A stretch of DNA of 64,000 bases from Pseudovibrio sp. Tun.PSC04-5.I4 (GTDB lineage Bacteria; Pseudomonadota; Alphaproteobacteria; Rhizobiales; Stappiaceae). Within the stretch, counting starts at the first letter, position 1; every line of letters starts with the position of its first letter. The stretch covers positions 455,001 to 519,000 of the forward strand of contig NZ_FNLB01000006.1 in NCBI RefSeq assembly GCF_900104145.1, in the 5' to 3' direction. Of the stretch, positions 8,896-16,779 are shown one piece after another. Made by a program: the position numbers and the translations under genes. The notes beneath the pieces are model-generated. The model was not told where the DNA came from. It ran no database searches and saw only the letters and a program-made list of their open reading frames with translations.

Positions 8896-10080
8896 ATGCG
8901 CAAGGCTCCCAAATGGCGCAGCTGGGTGCCGACAAGTCGGAAAATTCGGTTTTCAGTTCAATCCGCACTCGCAAGAGCCTTCCCGATGCTTGGCTATCAT
9001 TTCAATCATTTTCCAGACAATGCCGACCTGTCCCTAGCACCCATCGAATTACTGAAGTCTTTTGAAGAACGCAGTGCACGCGCACTACCGGAAGAAGTGC
9101 AACAGTTCTTTCGTGCCCACGGAGCGCTGGAACAAAGCCGCTATCCGTTGCCGATCACACCAAGCGGGCAAAACTGGTTGAGGATCTATGAGCTCACCGA
9201 TGCTCTGGTGCTGAGCAGCACAGGCTCAACAGTGGTGAAGGCCCAACATCGCCAGATCGAGGCCGCTGCACCCAACACCATGCGGTTTGCGCGCCTGAAG
9301 GATTTGTCTATTCAAACGCCTCTGATAAACATGTTGGGCCTGTCCTCCGGCTACCGGCACTACTATCACTTCCTGTGTGATGTCGCATTTCCGCTGCTCT
9401 ATATGCTGGAGGCGTTTGAGCCACGCACCTTTCCGCTGACTATTTTGGTGCGCAAAGACCTGCCGGAATTCCAAAGGGAGTTTTACACTCATCTGGCAGA
9501 GGATATCCCCGCGTTAACGGTTGAGGAGTGCGGAACCAATCAACGGGTGCATTGTAAAACACTGTACCATTGCACGCCGGCAGTGAATTGCGAATACCGC
9601 GCACCTCCAAGCGAGAATGCAGCGGCCATGGTTGCGGCACACTATTTTTCTGCCTATGGAATTGATCAGACAGAACCGCCAACAAAAAAACTCTACATAA
9701 TGCGAAAAAACGCAAAAACACGCAAAATCTTGCAGGAAGAAAGCCTTATAAATCAATTGCAGTTGCGTGGGTTTGAATGCGTAGACCCCGGAGATATAGG
9801 CCATAAAGAACAGGTAAATCTGTTCAGCAAAGCCAGCATCATTGTGGGAACACACGGGGCAGGGTTGACGAACATCTTGTTTTCACAGGCAAATTGCAAA
9901 GTGTTCGAATTGTTCCCCGCAGATTACATCCAAAGCGCTTATGCATGGCTCTCGCACATGAGAGGTATGAGTTACACGCCGATCATGGGCGAAAAAAGCG
10001 GCGTTCACCAGCATTATTCCCTGTCAGAACAAACAGTTAGCGATCTCCTGCAAAGTTTGGATGAGTTAGAGTTGGTGTAA
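8896..10080 (+). CDS. Glycosyltransferase family 61 protein
   Basis: A 394-residue cytosolic glycosyltransferase of the GT61 (DUF563) type. The diagnostic C-terminal region carries GTHGAGLTNILF (His320) with upstream LYIMRKNAKTRKILQEE and a central HYYHFLCDVAFPLLYML block. GT61 members add pentoses or hexoses to surface glycans; the sugar here cannot be told. A GAGG lies upstream of ATG 8896. It is the first gene of a glycan island with two GT11 genes and a HAD phosphatase, and it is convergent with the first GT11 gene. Confidence 0.85.
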   Translation: MRKAPKWRSWVPTSRKIRFSVQSALARAFPMLGYHFNHFPDNADLSLAPIELLKSFEERSARALPEEVQQFFRAHGALEQSRYPLPITPSGQNWLRIYELTDALVLSSTGSTVVKAQHRQIEAAAPNTMRFARLKDLSIQTPLINMLGLSSGYRHYYHFLCDVAFPLLYMLEAFEPRTFPLTILVRKDLPEFQREFYTHLAEDIPALTVEECGTNQRVHCKTLYHCTPAVNCEYRAPPSENAAAMVAAHYFSAYGIDQTEPPTKKLYIMRKNAKTRKILQEESLINQLQLRGFECVDPGDIGHKEQVNLFSKASIIVGTHGAGLTNILFSQANCKVFELFPADYIQSAYAWLSHMRGMSYTPIMGEKSGVHQHYSLSEQTVSDLLQSLDELELV

Positions 10081-10118
10081 AATGAGTATCCCAAATTTAT
10101 CATAACAAAACCAATAGG

Positions 10119-11048
10119 TTAGAGCCGTTTCCAATGCGGTGGAACAAGCGAACTGTCATCCAGTCTAGGATTATTGAACCACTTCAACGGTGCAATGACA
10201 TGTTTCTCTTCATTTCTGTTGAGGAAAGCAGCCCACCAGCTGAAGGTACTATTCGCGGTGACGATATGATCGCAAGATGCCATAACCATAAGATCTTCAT
10301 AATCTTTTTCGTCTTGCATAGGGTCAACAAAAACCACGTTATCCGCCCGCGGAACTACCTCGCGAGCACGTTCTGGACTATCTGAAAATACATAGAACGT
10401 AACACCGGGAACGTTATCTCTTAAAAAATCCATGGCCCCTTTGTAGTAGCCAGCCGAACACAACCCAAAGTTCTGTAAATTATGGGTCAGACTATAATCG
10501 CCATAACGAACATGCAGAGCTGCTGAGGGGCCCGAGTTGATTCTCTGCAATAACTTTAAACGCTCCAGAACCATCTGTTTTTTAAGCGTAATTTCTTCGC
10601 GGAGGGTTTCCAGTATTGAGAACGGAATCTCCCATTTTTGCCAATACCCATCCAGATATGCGCTTTGCCTGATACTGGGAGCATCCGTCCCTTGTACCAA
10701 CTCATCTTCCCGCCTGTAGCGACGGTGATAAAACGGATAGATCTTACGGCATAACTTCACAGTTGGACCAAAGGTTTGCGCTGGCCAAAGCACCATCCCA
10801 AGTTCTGCTTCTGTGGCCGTTAGTCCCTTTGTTTTAAATAGGTTAAGTGTGTAACTCCGGTTCGTGTGCTTGTCATATTCGCTCCGATCAAACCTGAGTT
10901 TAAGACCGACCTCCTCAGAGATTTTCCGACCCTGCGCATACTGGAAAAGTTGGTTTCCAATCCCGCCACGAACACGCATGATAAGCGTTGGTTTTGGTTT
11001 GCTCCTACGGGAGCTCGCGGATTTCCGAGCTTGAGTAACTACTGACAT
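10119..11048 (-). CDS. Alpha-1,2-fucosyltransferase-like protein (GT11), copy 1
   Basis: GT11 enzymes transfer fucose from GDP-fucose in alpha-1,2 linkage to glycans such as O-antigen. The 309 residues contain the three family marks. These are RGGIGNQLFQYAQG near residues 27-40, the GDP-binding HVRYGD (179-184, family HxRxGD) and NSTFSWWAAFLN (266-277). A basic N-terminal extension of about 22 residues precedes the fold. GGGGG lies just before ATG 11048. A second, divergent GT11 copy lies at 12009-12956. Confidence 0.85.
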   Translation of the reverse strand: MSVVTQARKSASSRRSKPKPTLIMRVRGGIGNQLFQYAQGRKISEEVGLKLRFDRSEYDKHTNRSYTLNLFKTKGLTATEAELGMVLWPAQTFGPTVKLCRKIYPFYHRRYRREDELVQGTDAPSIRQSAYLDGYWQKWEIPFSILETLREEITLKKQMVLERLKLLQRINSGPSAALHVRYGDYSLTHNLQNFGLCSAGYYKGAMDFLRDNVPGVTFYVFSDSPERAREVVPRADNVVFVDPMQDEKDYEDLMVMASCDHIVTANSTFSWWAAFLNRNEEKHVIAPLKWFNNPRLDDSSLVPPHWKRL

Positions 11049-11248
11049 TCGCCCCCCAACACACTAATTTGAGCCTTGTTGACTGCAAGCGTAGCGGAGG
11101 TTTGACATTGGCTCACTACTAGGTTTTTGGGAGTGAAAGTCCTAGGAGCGAGTATAAGCAGACAACAAATCGTTGCTTTTCTTGGATGTATCGCAAGAGA
11201 ACACAAAAAAGACTATATTTCCCAGAAGACTAGCAATGCATTCGAATA

Positions 11249-11968
11249 ATGGATTTTTATATGAGCTACGAATTATTGATTTGGGATTGTGACGGCTGCT
11301 TAATTGATAGCGAGCAGATTGGCTGCCGGGTTGAAGCTGAAGCCTTTACAAAAGCCGGATACACCATAAGCACAGAGGAAATGATCAGGCGCTTTATTGG
11401 TATCAGCGCAAGCGAAGTTTTCTCGCAGATAGAAGCGGAAATGGGTCATGACATTCGCAACCATGAAGCTCTCCTAATTCAAGACGCATCCCTACGGCAA
11501 GCCTTTGAAAATGAACTGCTTCCAATCACTGGTGTTCATGATGCACTCACTGAGCTGGACAACCAGTTTCCGCAAATGCAGATGTGCATCGCTTCTAGCA
11601 GTTCCATGGAGCGCCTTGACTACACGTTAAGGTTGACAGGTCTGCATAACCGCTTTGAAAACAAATACTTTTCTGGCGAAACTGTTCCAAAAGGCAAACC
11701 GGCACCAGATGTATTTTTGAAAGCCGCTGAAGAGATGGGCGTTGCACCAGCACGCTGTTTGGTAATTGAAGACAGCCCTCACGGGTTGAAAGGCGCACAT
11801 GCAGCAGGCATGGATGCAATCGGCTTTACAGGTGCAAGTCATGGCGGTGAAAAATTGCATGATCTTCTTGCAACCCAAACCCCACTTGAAATATTCAATG
11901 ATATGAAAGGCTTACCAAGTTTAGTAGGAGAACTAACGAGAACCAAAGCCGTTGCTGTCCGAGCTTGA
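11249..11968 (+). CDS. HAD superfamily hydrolase (beta-phosphoglucomutase/phosphatase-like)
   Basis: A 239-residue HAD protein with all four motifs. Motif I is WDCDGCLID (nucleophile Asp13, Asp15), motif II is ASSSSMERL, the motif III lysine is in PKGKPAPDVFLKAA, and motif IV is CLVIEDSPHGLKGA. A helical cap between motifs I and II puts it with phosphoglycolate phosphatase and beta-phosphoglucomutase relatives. The substrate is unknown; a sugar phosphate would fit the neighbouring glycosyltransferases. ATG 11261 (MSYELLIWD) is an equally good start because neither has a clear ribosome binding site. Confidence 0.85.
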   Translation: MDFYMSYELLIWDCDGCLIDSEQIGCRVEAEAFTKAGYTISTEEMIRRFIGISASEVFSQIEAEMGHDIRNHEALLIQDASLRQAFENELLPITGVHDALTELDNQFPQMQMCIASSSSMERLDYTLRLTGLHNRFENKYFSGETVPKGKPAPDVFLKAAEEMGVAPARCLVIEDSPHGLKGAHAAGMDAIGFTGASHGGEKLHDLLATQTPLEIFNDMKGLPSLVGELTRTKAVAVRA

Positions 11969-12008
11969 AGTATAGGTAGTAATCAAAAAATTGATCGAGA
12001 ACCGTGTA

Positions 12009-12956
12009 TTAACGGACAGGGGCGTTAATACTATCCTGTCCGTGTCTCGGGGAAAGAGAACTATCGTAGGTTGGAAGCCTGTACTTATCAATTCTGTGCC
12101 AGTCATCCATTAGAAAGCGATTGTTGGCATGTTCCTTTTGTGCCTTCCACGGGAAGGGTGCTACGATTTGCTTGTCTGGATTTTGGTTCAAGTAAGCAGC
12201 CCACCAGCTAAAAGTACTATTGGCAATAATTTGGTGCGCACATTTTGACATGATCATAAAATCCTGAACGTCTTTGCCGTCAGGAAGAACATCAAAAAAC
12301 GTAATGTTCGGGATGTTGCTCAAAGTTTGTTTGCACCACTCAATGTCATCGGAGAAAACCAGAGGCTGGAGAACGCCTAATTTTGCGCCTAAGAACTTTA
12401 AAGCGCGGATGTAGTAATCTGGGGTACATACGCCATAAATTTTGTGAATATCCTGTTTTAGGAAGTCACCTCGCCGTATATGCAGCGCGACTGTGTTTGG
12501 TTGGGTGGCGTGAGCCAGATAGTGTTGCCGGGACTTCGAAAAATCCTCTCGTAAAACCAAGTCCTGTAAAAGTTGAGGCCTAACAACCTCGGCAATATGC
12601 GAAGACATGAAATACCCGTTTAGAAAGAAGCGGTTATGGCCAGTGAAACGTGCGAAATTTTCAAGGTCAAGAAGGCTCTTGATATGCGATTTTCTATAAT
12701 AATGAACGTGGGGTAAGAGCTGTTGCAGCTGCTTTGAAAATTTTTTGAATGGGAAAAAAACCTCTCTAAAGTCAGCAGGTTGAGAGGACTTTGTCGGCAA
12801 GTTAAAGTTCATAAGAGGAGGTTTGATGCCTTGCCTGCGATCTTTCTCCCCTGTGTGGAGCGATATCTTGCTGCCGGTGAAATGACAAAGGTACCTCGCA
12901 GCTGCCCATTGAAAAAGCTGGTTCCCCAACCGGCCTTTAAGGTTGACGATAATCAT
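12009..12956 (-). CDS. Alpha-1,2-fucosyltransferase-like protein (GT11), copy 2
   Basis: Second GT11 protein, 315 residues from ATG 12956 (MIIVNLKGRLGNQLFQW), the usual family start, with GGAA upstream. A GTG at 12986 would add ten residues. It has HIRRGD (159-164) and ANSTFSWWAAYLNQN near the C-terminus. It differs clearly from copy 1 outside these motifs (for example KSHIKSLLDLENF), so this is not a recent duplication. The two copies may act on different acceptors in one surface glycan. Confidence 0.85.
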   Translation of the reverse strand: MIIVNLKGRLGNQLFQWAAARYLCHFTGSKISLHTGEKDRRQGIKPPLMNFNLPTKSSQPADFREVFFPFKKFSKQLQQLLPHVHYYRKSHIKSLLDLENFARFTGHNRFFLNGYFMSSHIAEVVRPQLLQDLVLREDFSKSRQHYLAHATQPNTVALHIRRGDFLKQDIHKIYGVCTPDYYIRALKFLGAKLGVLQPLVFSDDIEWCKQTLSNIPNITFFDVLPDGKDVQDFMIMSKCAHQIIANSTFSWWAAYLNQNPDKQIVAPFPWKAQKEHANNRFLMDDWHRIDKYRLPTYDSSLSPRHGQDSINAPVR

Positions 12957-13120
12957 CCTGCTTCCGCCTTGTATCTGCTGTTGCACATCAATCTTAATCC
13001 ATCACCAACAGGGTCGCACCTATGAAAAGTGAGCAAGTAACAACAGGTGAAGTCTGGGTGGAACGTGCTCAAAGTCGCGATTGTTGGAATTGGATTTCGC
13101 ACGATCTGCCAAAAATCGGC

Positions 13121-13150
13121 TTGACATAGCTGCGACAGGCAGGTCATAAA
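13121..13150 (+). promoter_or_regulatory. Predicted promoter of the tyrS leader
   Basis: A perfect -35 TTGACA (13121-13126), an 18-bp spacer and CATAAA (13145-13150, 4 of 6 to TATAAT). A start near 13157 would put the leader ORF ATG (13158) at or next to the first transcribed base. That is a leaderless arrangement, also described for the rhizobial trpL attenuator. Confidence 0.5.
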
Positions 13151-13157
13151 CTTCGCC

Positions 13158-13232
13158 ATGAGCAAGAACCTGACCATCATTTCTAGTGTTTATTATTATG
13201 CGCCCGACATATCGGTGGCCGCGTTCCAATAA
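13158..13232 (+). CDS. tyrS leader peptide with three consecutive tyrosines
   Basis: A 24-codon ORF from ATG 13158 to TAA 13230. Residues 12-14 are Tyr-Tyr-Tyr, encoded by TAT TAT TAT at 13191-13199. No good ribosome binding site precedes it, but the predicted promoter would make it leaderless. It lies 92 nt before tyrS and is followed by a perfect intrinsic terminator. Runs of the cognate codon in a short ORF ahead of a terminator are the hallmark of ribosome-mediated attenuation, as in trp, his and phe leaders. The inferred role is to sense charged tRNA-Tyr; the peptide itself need have no function. Confidence 0.7.
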   Translation: MSKNLTIISSVYYYAPDISVAAFQ

Positions 13233-13260
13233 ACTCATGTAATTTTTGAGATCAGAACCA

Positions 13261-13290
13261 AAGCCGCCGCGTCAGGCGGCTTTTGTGTTT
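13261..13290 (+). terminator. Intrinsic terminator in the tyrS leader (putative attenuator)
   Basis: The perfect 8-bp stem AAGCCGCC (13261-13268) / GGCGGCTT (13275-13282), with loop GCGTCA, is followed by a T-rich TTGTGTTT. It lies between the leader ORF stop and tyrS, with no plus-strand gene upstream to terminate. Its left arm can pair instead with CGGTGGC (13213-13219): GCCGCCG at 13263-13269 gives 7 pairs including one G-U, a candidate antiterminator. Confidence 0.75.
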
Positions 13291-13294
13291 CTAG

Positions 13295-13318
13295 CTCTCC
13301 TGCGCGGCGCCAGGAGAG
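13295..13318 (+). promoter_or_regulatory. Hairpin sequestering the tyrS ribosome binding site
   Basis: The perfect 8-bp stem CTCTCCTG (13295-13302) / CAGGAGAG (13311-13318) with loop CGCGGCGC. The right arm contains AGGAG, the Shine-Dalgarno sequence located 7 nt before the tyrS ATG at 13324. If formed, it would limit tyrS translation. Confidence 0.65.
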
Positions 13319-13323
13319 AAGAG

Positions 13324-14595
13324 ATGAACCACTCAATTATCGATAGCACACTCAACTTCCGCCCAAAATCCGAAGCTCTCCAGCTGTTGGTAGATCGCGG
13401 CTTCCTGCATCAATGTACAGATCTGGAAGCGCTTGACGCCAAGTTGGAAGCAGGACCGATCACAGCTTACGCTGGGTTTGACGCCACCGCTGACAGCCTC
13501 CATGTCGGTCACCTATTGCCACTCATGGCCATGCGCTGGTTGCAGAAAACCGGCCACAAACCAATCCTGCTGGTCGGTGGTGGAACAACTCGCGTTGGTG
13601 ACCCAAGCTTCCGCTCCCAAAGCCGTCCCTTGTTGGATGATGCACAGATCGAGCACAACCTTGCAGGTATTCGCACCACAGTAGAGCGCCTCTTTGATCT
13701 GTCAGAAGGGCAGGGCCAAATTGTCAACAATGCGGACTGGCTCGACGAATTCCGCTTCCTTGAGTTCCTTCGTGATTTTGGAACCCACTTCACCGTTAAT
13801 CGTATGATGACGTTCGACAGTGTCCGCTCACGCCTCGAAGCACAGCAACCTTTATCCGTGTTGGAGTTTTGCTACATGATGCTGCAAGCGGTTGATTTTG
13901 TTGAGCTCAACAAACGGTTTGACTGCACATTGCAGATTGGTGGATCAGATCAATGGGGTAATATCATCAATGGTGTTGACCTTGGCCGTCGTTCTGGAAC
14001 CCAGCTGTTCGGCTTAACGCTTCCGCTGCTGACGACCCCCTCAGGCAGCAAGATGGGCAAAACCGCAGAGGGCTCTGTGTGGCTCAATCCTTCACGCCTT
14101 TCCAGTTTTGGCTTCTGGCAGTTCTGGCGCAATGTGGATGATGCAGACGTTCCACGCTTCCTGAAGCTGTTCACTGATTTGCCACTGGGTGAAATTGATC
14201 GCCTCGCGTCCTTGAAAGGGAAAGAGCTCAATGAGGCCAAGAAGGTACTAGCAACGCAAGTAACGGGTATCGTGCATGGCCTAGCCGCAGCAGAGGCCGC
14301 CCTCCAGCAGGGGGAAGCATTGTTCAATGGGCAGGAGGACCTTAGCCAGCCAACACACGAGTTGTCCTTGCCCCTGCTTGCTAAACCGCTCGGCCTGCTG
14401 GATCTGCTGGTGAAAACCGGTTTTGCCACCACCAACAGCGAAGCCCGCCGTCTTATCCGGGGTGGTGGTGTACGTCTCAACTCAACCATCGTGATCGAAG
14501 AAACGCGGCAGATCTCCGAGGGCGATCTCAAACCCGGCGAACGCCTCACTCTAGCCGTCGGCAAACGACGCAAGGCATTGGTGGAGTTTGTGTAA
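13324..14595 (+). CDS. tyrS: Tyrosyl-tRNA synthetase
   Basis: Charges tRNA-Tyr with tyrosine. From ATG 13324 it has 423 residues, a normal length; upstream in-frame codons to 13246 run through the leader terminator and are rejected. The class I marks are HVGH (60-63) and KMGKT (243-247). GGSDQWGNIINGVDL binds tyrosine and tRNA, and a C-terminal S4 domain (LVKTGFATTNSEARRLIRGG) is present. Expression is probably governed by the leader ORF, terminator and ribosome-site hairpin at 13158-13318. A terminator follows at 14607. Confidence 0.97.
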   Translation: MNHSIIDSTLNFRPKSEALQLLVDRGFLHQCTDLEALDAKLEAGPITAYAGFDATADSLHVGHLLPLMAMRWLQKTGHKPILLVGGGTTRVGDPSFRSQSRPLLDDAQIEHNLAGIRTTVERLFDLSEGQGQIVNNADWLDEFRFLEFLRDFGTHFTVNRMMTFDSVRSRLEAQQPLSVLEFCYMMLQAVDFVELNKRFDCTLQIGGSDQWGNIINGVDLGRRSGTQLFGLTLPLLTTPSGSKMGKTAEGSVWLNPSRLSSFGFWQFWRNVDDADVPRFLKLFTDLPLGEIDRLASLKGKELNEAKKVLATQVTGIVHGLAAAEAALQQGEALFNGQEDLSQPTHELSLPLLAKPLGLLDLLVKTGFATTNSEARRLIRGGGVRLNSTIVIEETRQISEGDLKPGERLTLAVGKRRKALVEFV

Positions 14596-14606
14596 TCGAA
14601 AAGGAG

Positions 14607-14636
14607 GTGGCCAGCTTATCAGCTGACCACTTTTTT
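14607..14636 (+). terminator. Intrinsic terminator after tyrS
   Basis: The stem GTGGCCAGCT (14607-14616) / AGCTGACCAC (14621-14630), with one mismatch and loop TATC, is followed by six T residues. Confidence 0.85.
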
Positions 14637-14638
14637 AC

Positions 14639-15418
14639 CTAGCTAAAGCGCCGAATAACTGCTTGGATAAATGCAGTCCGCTCGGCGGCCGTAGCACCAA
14701 GAGCTCCAGAGAGAAGACGCTCCCTATCGGTAATCAAGGGCTCAGGATCTGCAGTGGCTATATTGTGAAACTGAGCTGTGGTTGGCAAAGTTTGTGGGTT
14801 TTTGCCGCATAGTTCCATTTTCTCTAGAAGGCCGGGCAACTCTTTGTCGTAATATTCGCGCAGGTATTTGCCCTTCATGAAATCGTGACCAGTATGAGCC
14901 ACATTTGCTCTGGTGGTGGCATCTGCAACCCTCAACGGTAAGAAAGCGTGGTTACCTAGCAATTGCTGAAAGAACATACCGTGCAAGGCACCGTCATTGA
15001 TATAGTAGAGGTTTCGGTCTCGATTGGCAGGAGGGTTTGCGTTCTTTCGAAATAGCTCCGTAGTCGTGATTTTATGTTGGCTATGTAGAGTTTCGATCTC
15101 ACCATCAATCTCGCGTTTTGTTGAACCCAAAACATGAGCATAAACATTCGGATTGGTCGCGCGGGTGACATTCCAATCGAAAGATTGCCCCACATCCCAA
15201 GCGCCGATGAAGATACAAACAACGCGAGAGGGCCGTTGGAAAATCGCAAATCCGGCAGCATGAAGTGGGCGATATCGAACGAACTGATGCTCTTTATCCA
15301 TATAGTAACAGCTTGGAATCTGGTTTACCGCAATTGTATTCGCATTCGTTAAAGCGACAGATCCAAAAAGCATATTGTCTTTTTGGATCATCGGGAGTGG
15401 GACCGGTTGTTCAGCCAT
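14639..15418 (-). CDS. Protein of unknown function
   Basis: A 259-residue protein from ATG 15418, chosen because GAGGA lies upstream; the longer frame to 15631 lacks such a site. No signal peptide or membrane segment is evident. Visible features are aromatic stretches such as YYMDKEHQFVRYRPLHAAG, NLYYINDGALHGMFFQQLL and a charged KGKYLREYYDKELPGLLEKM. I recognise no family. It stands alone between tyrS (convergent) and the ccrM terminator, so it must have its own promoter. It may be a lineage-specific gene. Confidence 0.6.
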   Translation of the reverse strand: MAEQPVPLPMIQKDNMLFGSVALTNANTIAVNQIPSCYYMDKEHQFVRYRPLHAAGFAIFQRPSRVVCIFIGAWDVGQSFDWNVTRATNPNVYAHVLGSTKREIDGEIETLHSQHKITTTELFRKNANPPANRDRNLYYINDGALHGMFFQQLLGNHAFLPLRVADATTRANVAHTGHDFMKGKYLREYYDKELPGLLEKMELCGKNPQTLPTTAQFHNIATADPEPLITDRERLLSGALGATAAERTAFIQAVIRRFS

Positions 15419-15531
15419 GACATCCTCATTTTTATTGTTGAAAAACCTGTGCAACAGGTGTGAAGAGGACGGTCCGTGGTTAGTGATTGTGAGAAGAATT
15501 GGTCTGAAGCTCGCGGTTATCCTTACCAAAC

Positions 15532-15565
15532 CATAAAAATAGCCCCCGCCGGTTAGGGCAGGGGC
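15532..15565 (-). terminator. Intrinsic terminator after ccrM
   Basis: On the minus strand the stem GCCCCTGCC / GGCGGGGGC (15557-15565 with 15542-15550, one G-U pair) is followed by TATTTTTAT. Confidence 0.8.
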
Positions 15566-15648
15566 CAAGTCATATGGATATAAAGCAGGGATCTGTGACA
15601 AACCCTGTAAACCGCGTGGCGAGGCCGCCACACGAACTGTATCGGACG

Positions 15649-16779
15649 CTATTTAGGCATTTGCGAGCGGACGACTTCCCGAAGGGCATCAACCGGCTCA
15701 AGTGCCTTACCACGCTTGATGTGCCAGAAGGTCCAGCCATTACAGGCTTGCTGACCTTGAACGAGCGCACCCACTTTGTGGATGGATCCGGAATGCTCGC
15801 CGCAAATCAAAGAACCGTCGGCGCGAACCGTGGCTTTAAAGCGACCGCGGGCATCGGTTAATTCGGCGCCCGGTGTCAATAATCCGGTTTCCAACAAATT
15901 GCCAAACGGAACCCTCGGAAGGGAACGTTTGCCCTGTGTCATCGCCAGAAAATCATCGTTGGCAGGTGTAACCCGGTCAATCCGTTCGGAAGCAGCTTTG
16001 ATGTAAGAGTCTTCACGCTCACACCCCACAAAGTGGCGGCCTAACTTCTTGGCAACTGCACCAGTGGTGCCTGTGCCAAAGAATGGATCAAGGATCACAT
16101 CGCCTTGGTTTGAAGTGGAGAGCAGCACGCGGTAAAGCAGGCTCTCCGGCTTCTGAGTAGGATGCACTTTGTCGCCGTTTTCGTCCTTCAGGCGCTCATG
16201 GCCGGTACAAATAGGCAGTACCCAGTCAGAACGCATCTGAAGATCGTCATTAAACGTCTTCATCGCAGCATAGTTAAAGGTCGGCTTGCTCTGTTGTGAA
16301 GGGCAAGCCCAGATGAGCGTCTCATGAGCATTAGTAAAACGTTTGCCACGGAAGTTCGGCATCGGGTTTGTTTTCAGCCACACCACATCATTGTTAATCC
16401 AGAACCCAAGGTCCTGCATCAACGCACCAACACGGAAAATGTTGTGGTACGAACCAATAACCCAAATAGACCCGTTTGGCTTTAGCACGCGGCGAACCGC
16501 TATGAGCCAGGCACGAGTGAACTCATCATAAGCTTTAAAGCTAGAGAACTGATCCCAGTGATCATCGCAGGCATCCACCTTTGAATGATCAGGCCTGTGC
16601 AGATCTCCGCCCAGCTGTAGGTTATAAGGGGGATCGGCAAAAACCACATCCACGCTGTTGTCAGGAAGCTTGTTCAAAGCCTCGACACAGTCGCCCTTAA
16701 TTATTGTATCAAGCCAGTCAGGCTTGGTGGATATATGGGGTGCCGCCAAGGACACCCCTTCTTTACGCTGTACTCTCAT
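15649..16779 (-). CDS. ccrM: Cell-cycle DNA adenine methyltransferase, GANTC-specific
   Basis: CcrM methylates adenine in GANTC and is typical of alphaproteobacteria, where it is made late in the cell cycle. ATG 16779 gives 376 residues; ATG 16806 is an alternative. The N-terminal catalytic motif is FADPPYNLQLGG (residues 48-59), and the SAM-binding DPFFGTGTTGAVAKKLGRHF lies C-terminal, which is the beta-class order. A C-terminal domain of about 100 residues beyond the methylase core matches CcrM, not the shorter HinfI-type enzymes. A CtrA-like palindrome lies about 130 nt upstream. Confidence 0.92.
   Translation of the reverse strand: MRVQRKEGVSLAAPHISTKPDWLDTIIKGDCVEALNKLPDNSVDVVFADPPYNLQLGGDLHRPDHSKVDACDDHWDQFSSFKAYDEFTRAWLIAVRRVLKPNGSIWVIGSYHNIFRVGALMQDLGFWINNDVVWLKTNPMPNFRGKRFTNAHETLIWACPSQQSKPTFNYAAMKTFNDDLQMRSDWVLPICTGHERLKDENGDKVHPTQKPESLLYRVLLSTSNQGDVILDPFFGTGTTGAVAKKLGRHFVGCEREDSYIKAASERIDRVTPANDDFLAMTQGKRSLPRVPFGNLLETGLLTPGAELTDARGRFKATVRADGSLICGEHSGSIHKVGALVQGQQACNGWTFWHIKRGKALEPVDALREVVRSQMPK

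Noticed and set aside
13020..13238. Minus-strand 72-codon frame whose start loosely recalls a PilZ domain
   Set aside because: It has no ribosome binding site, the resemblance breaks after about 30 residues, and the same DNA is better explained as the plus-strand tyrS leader.
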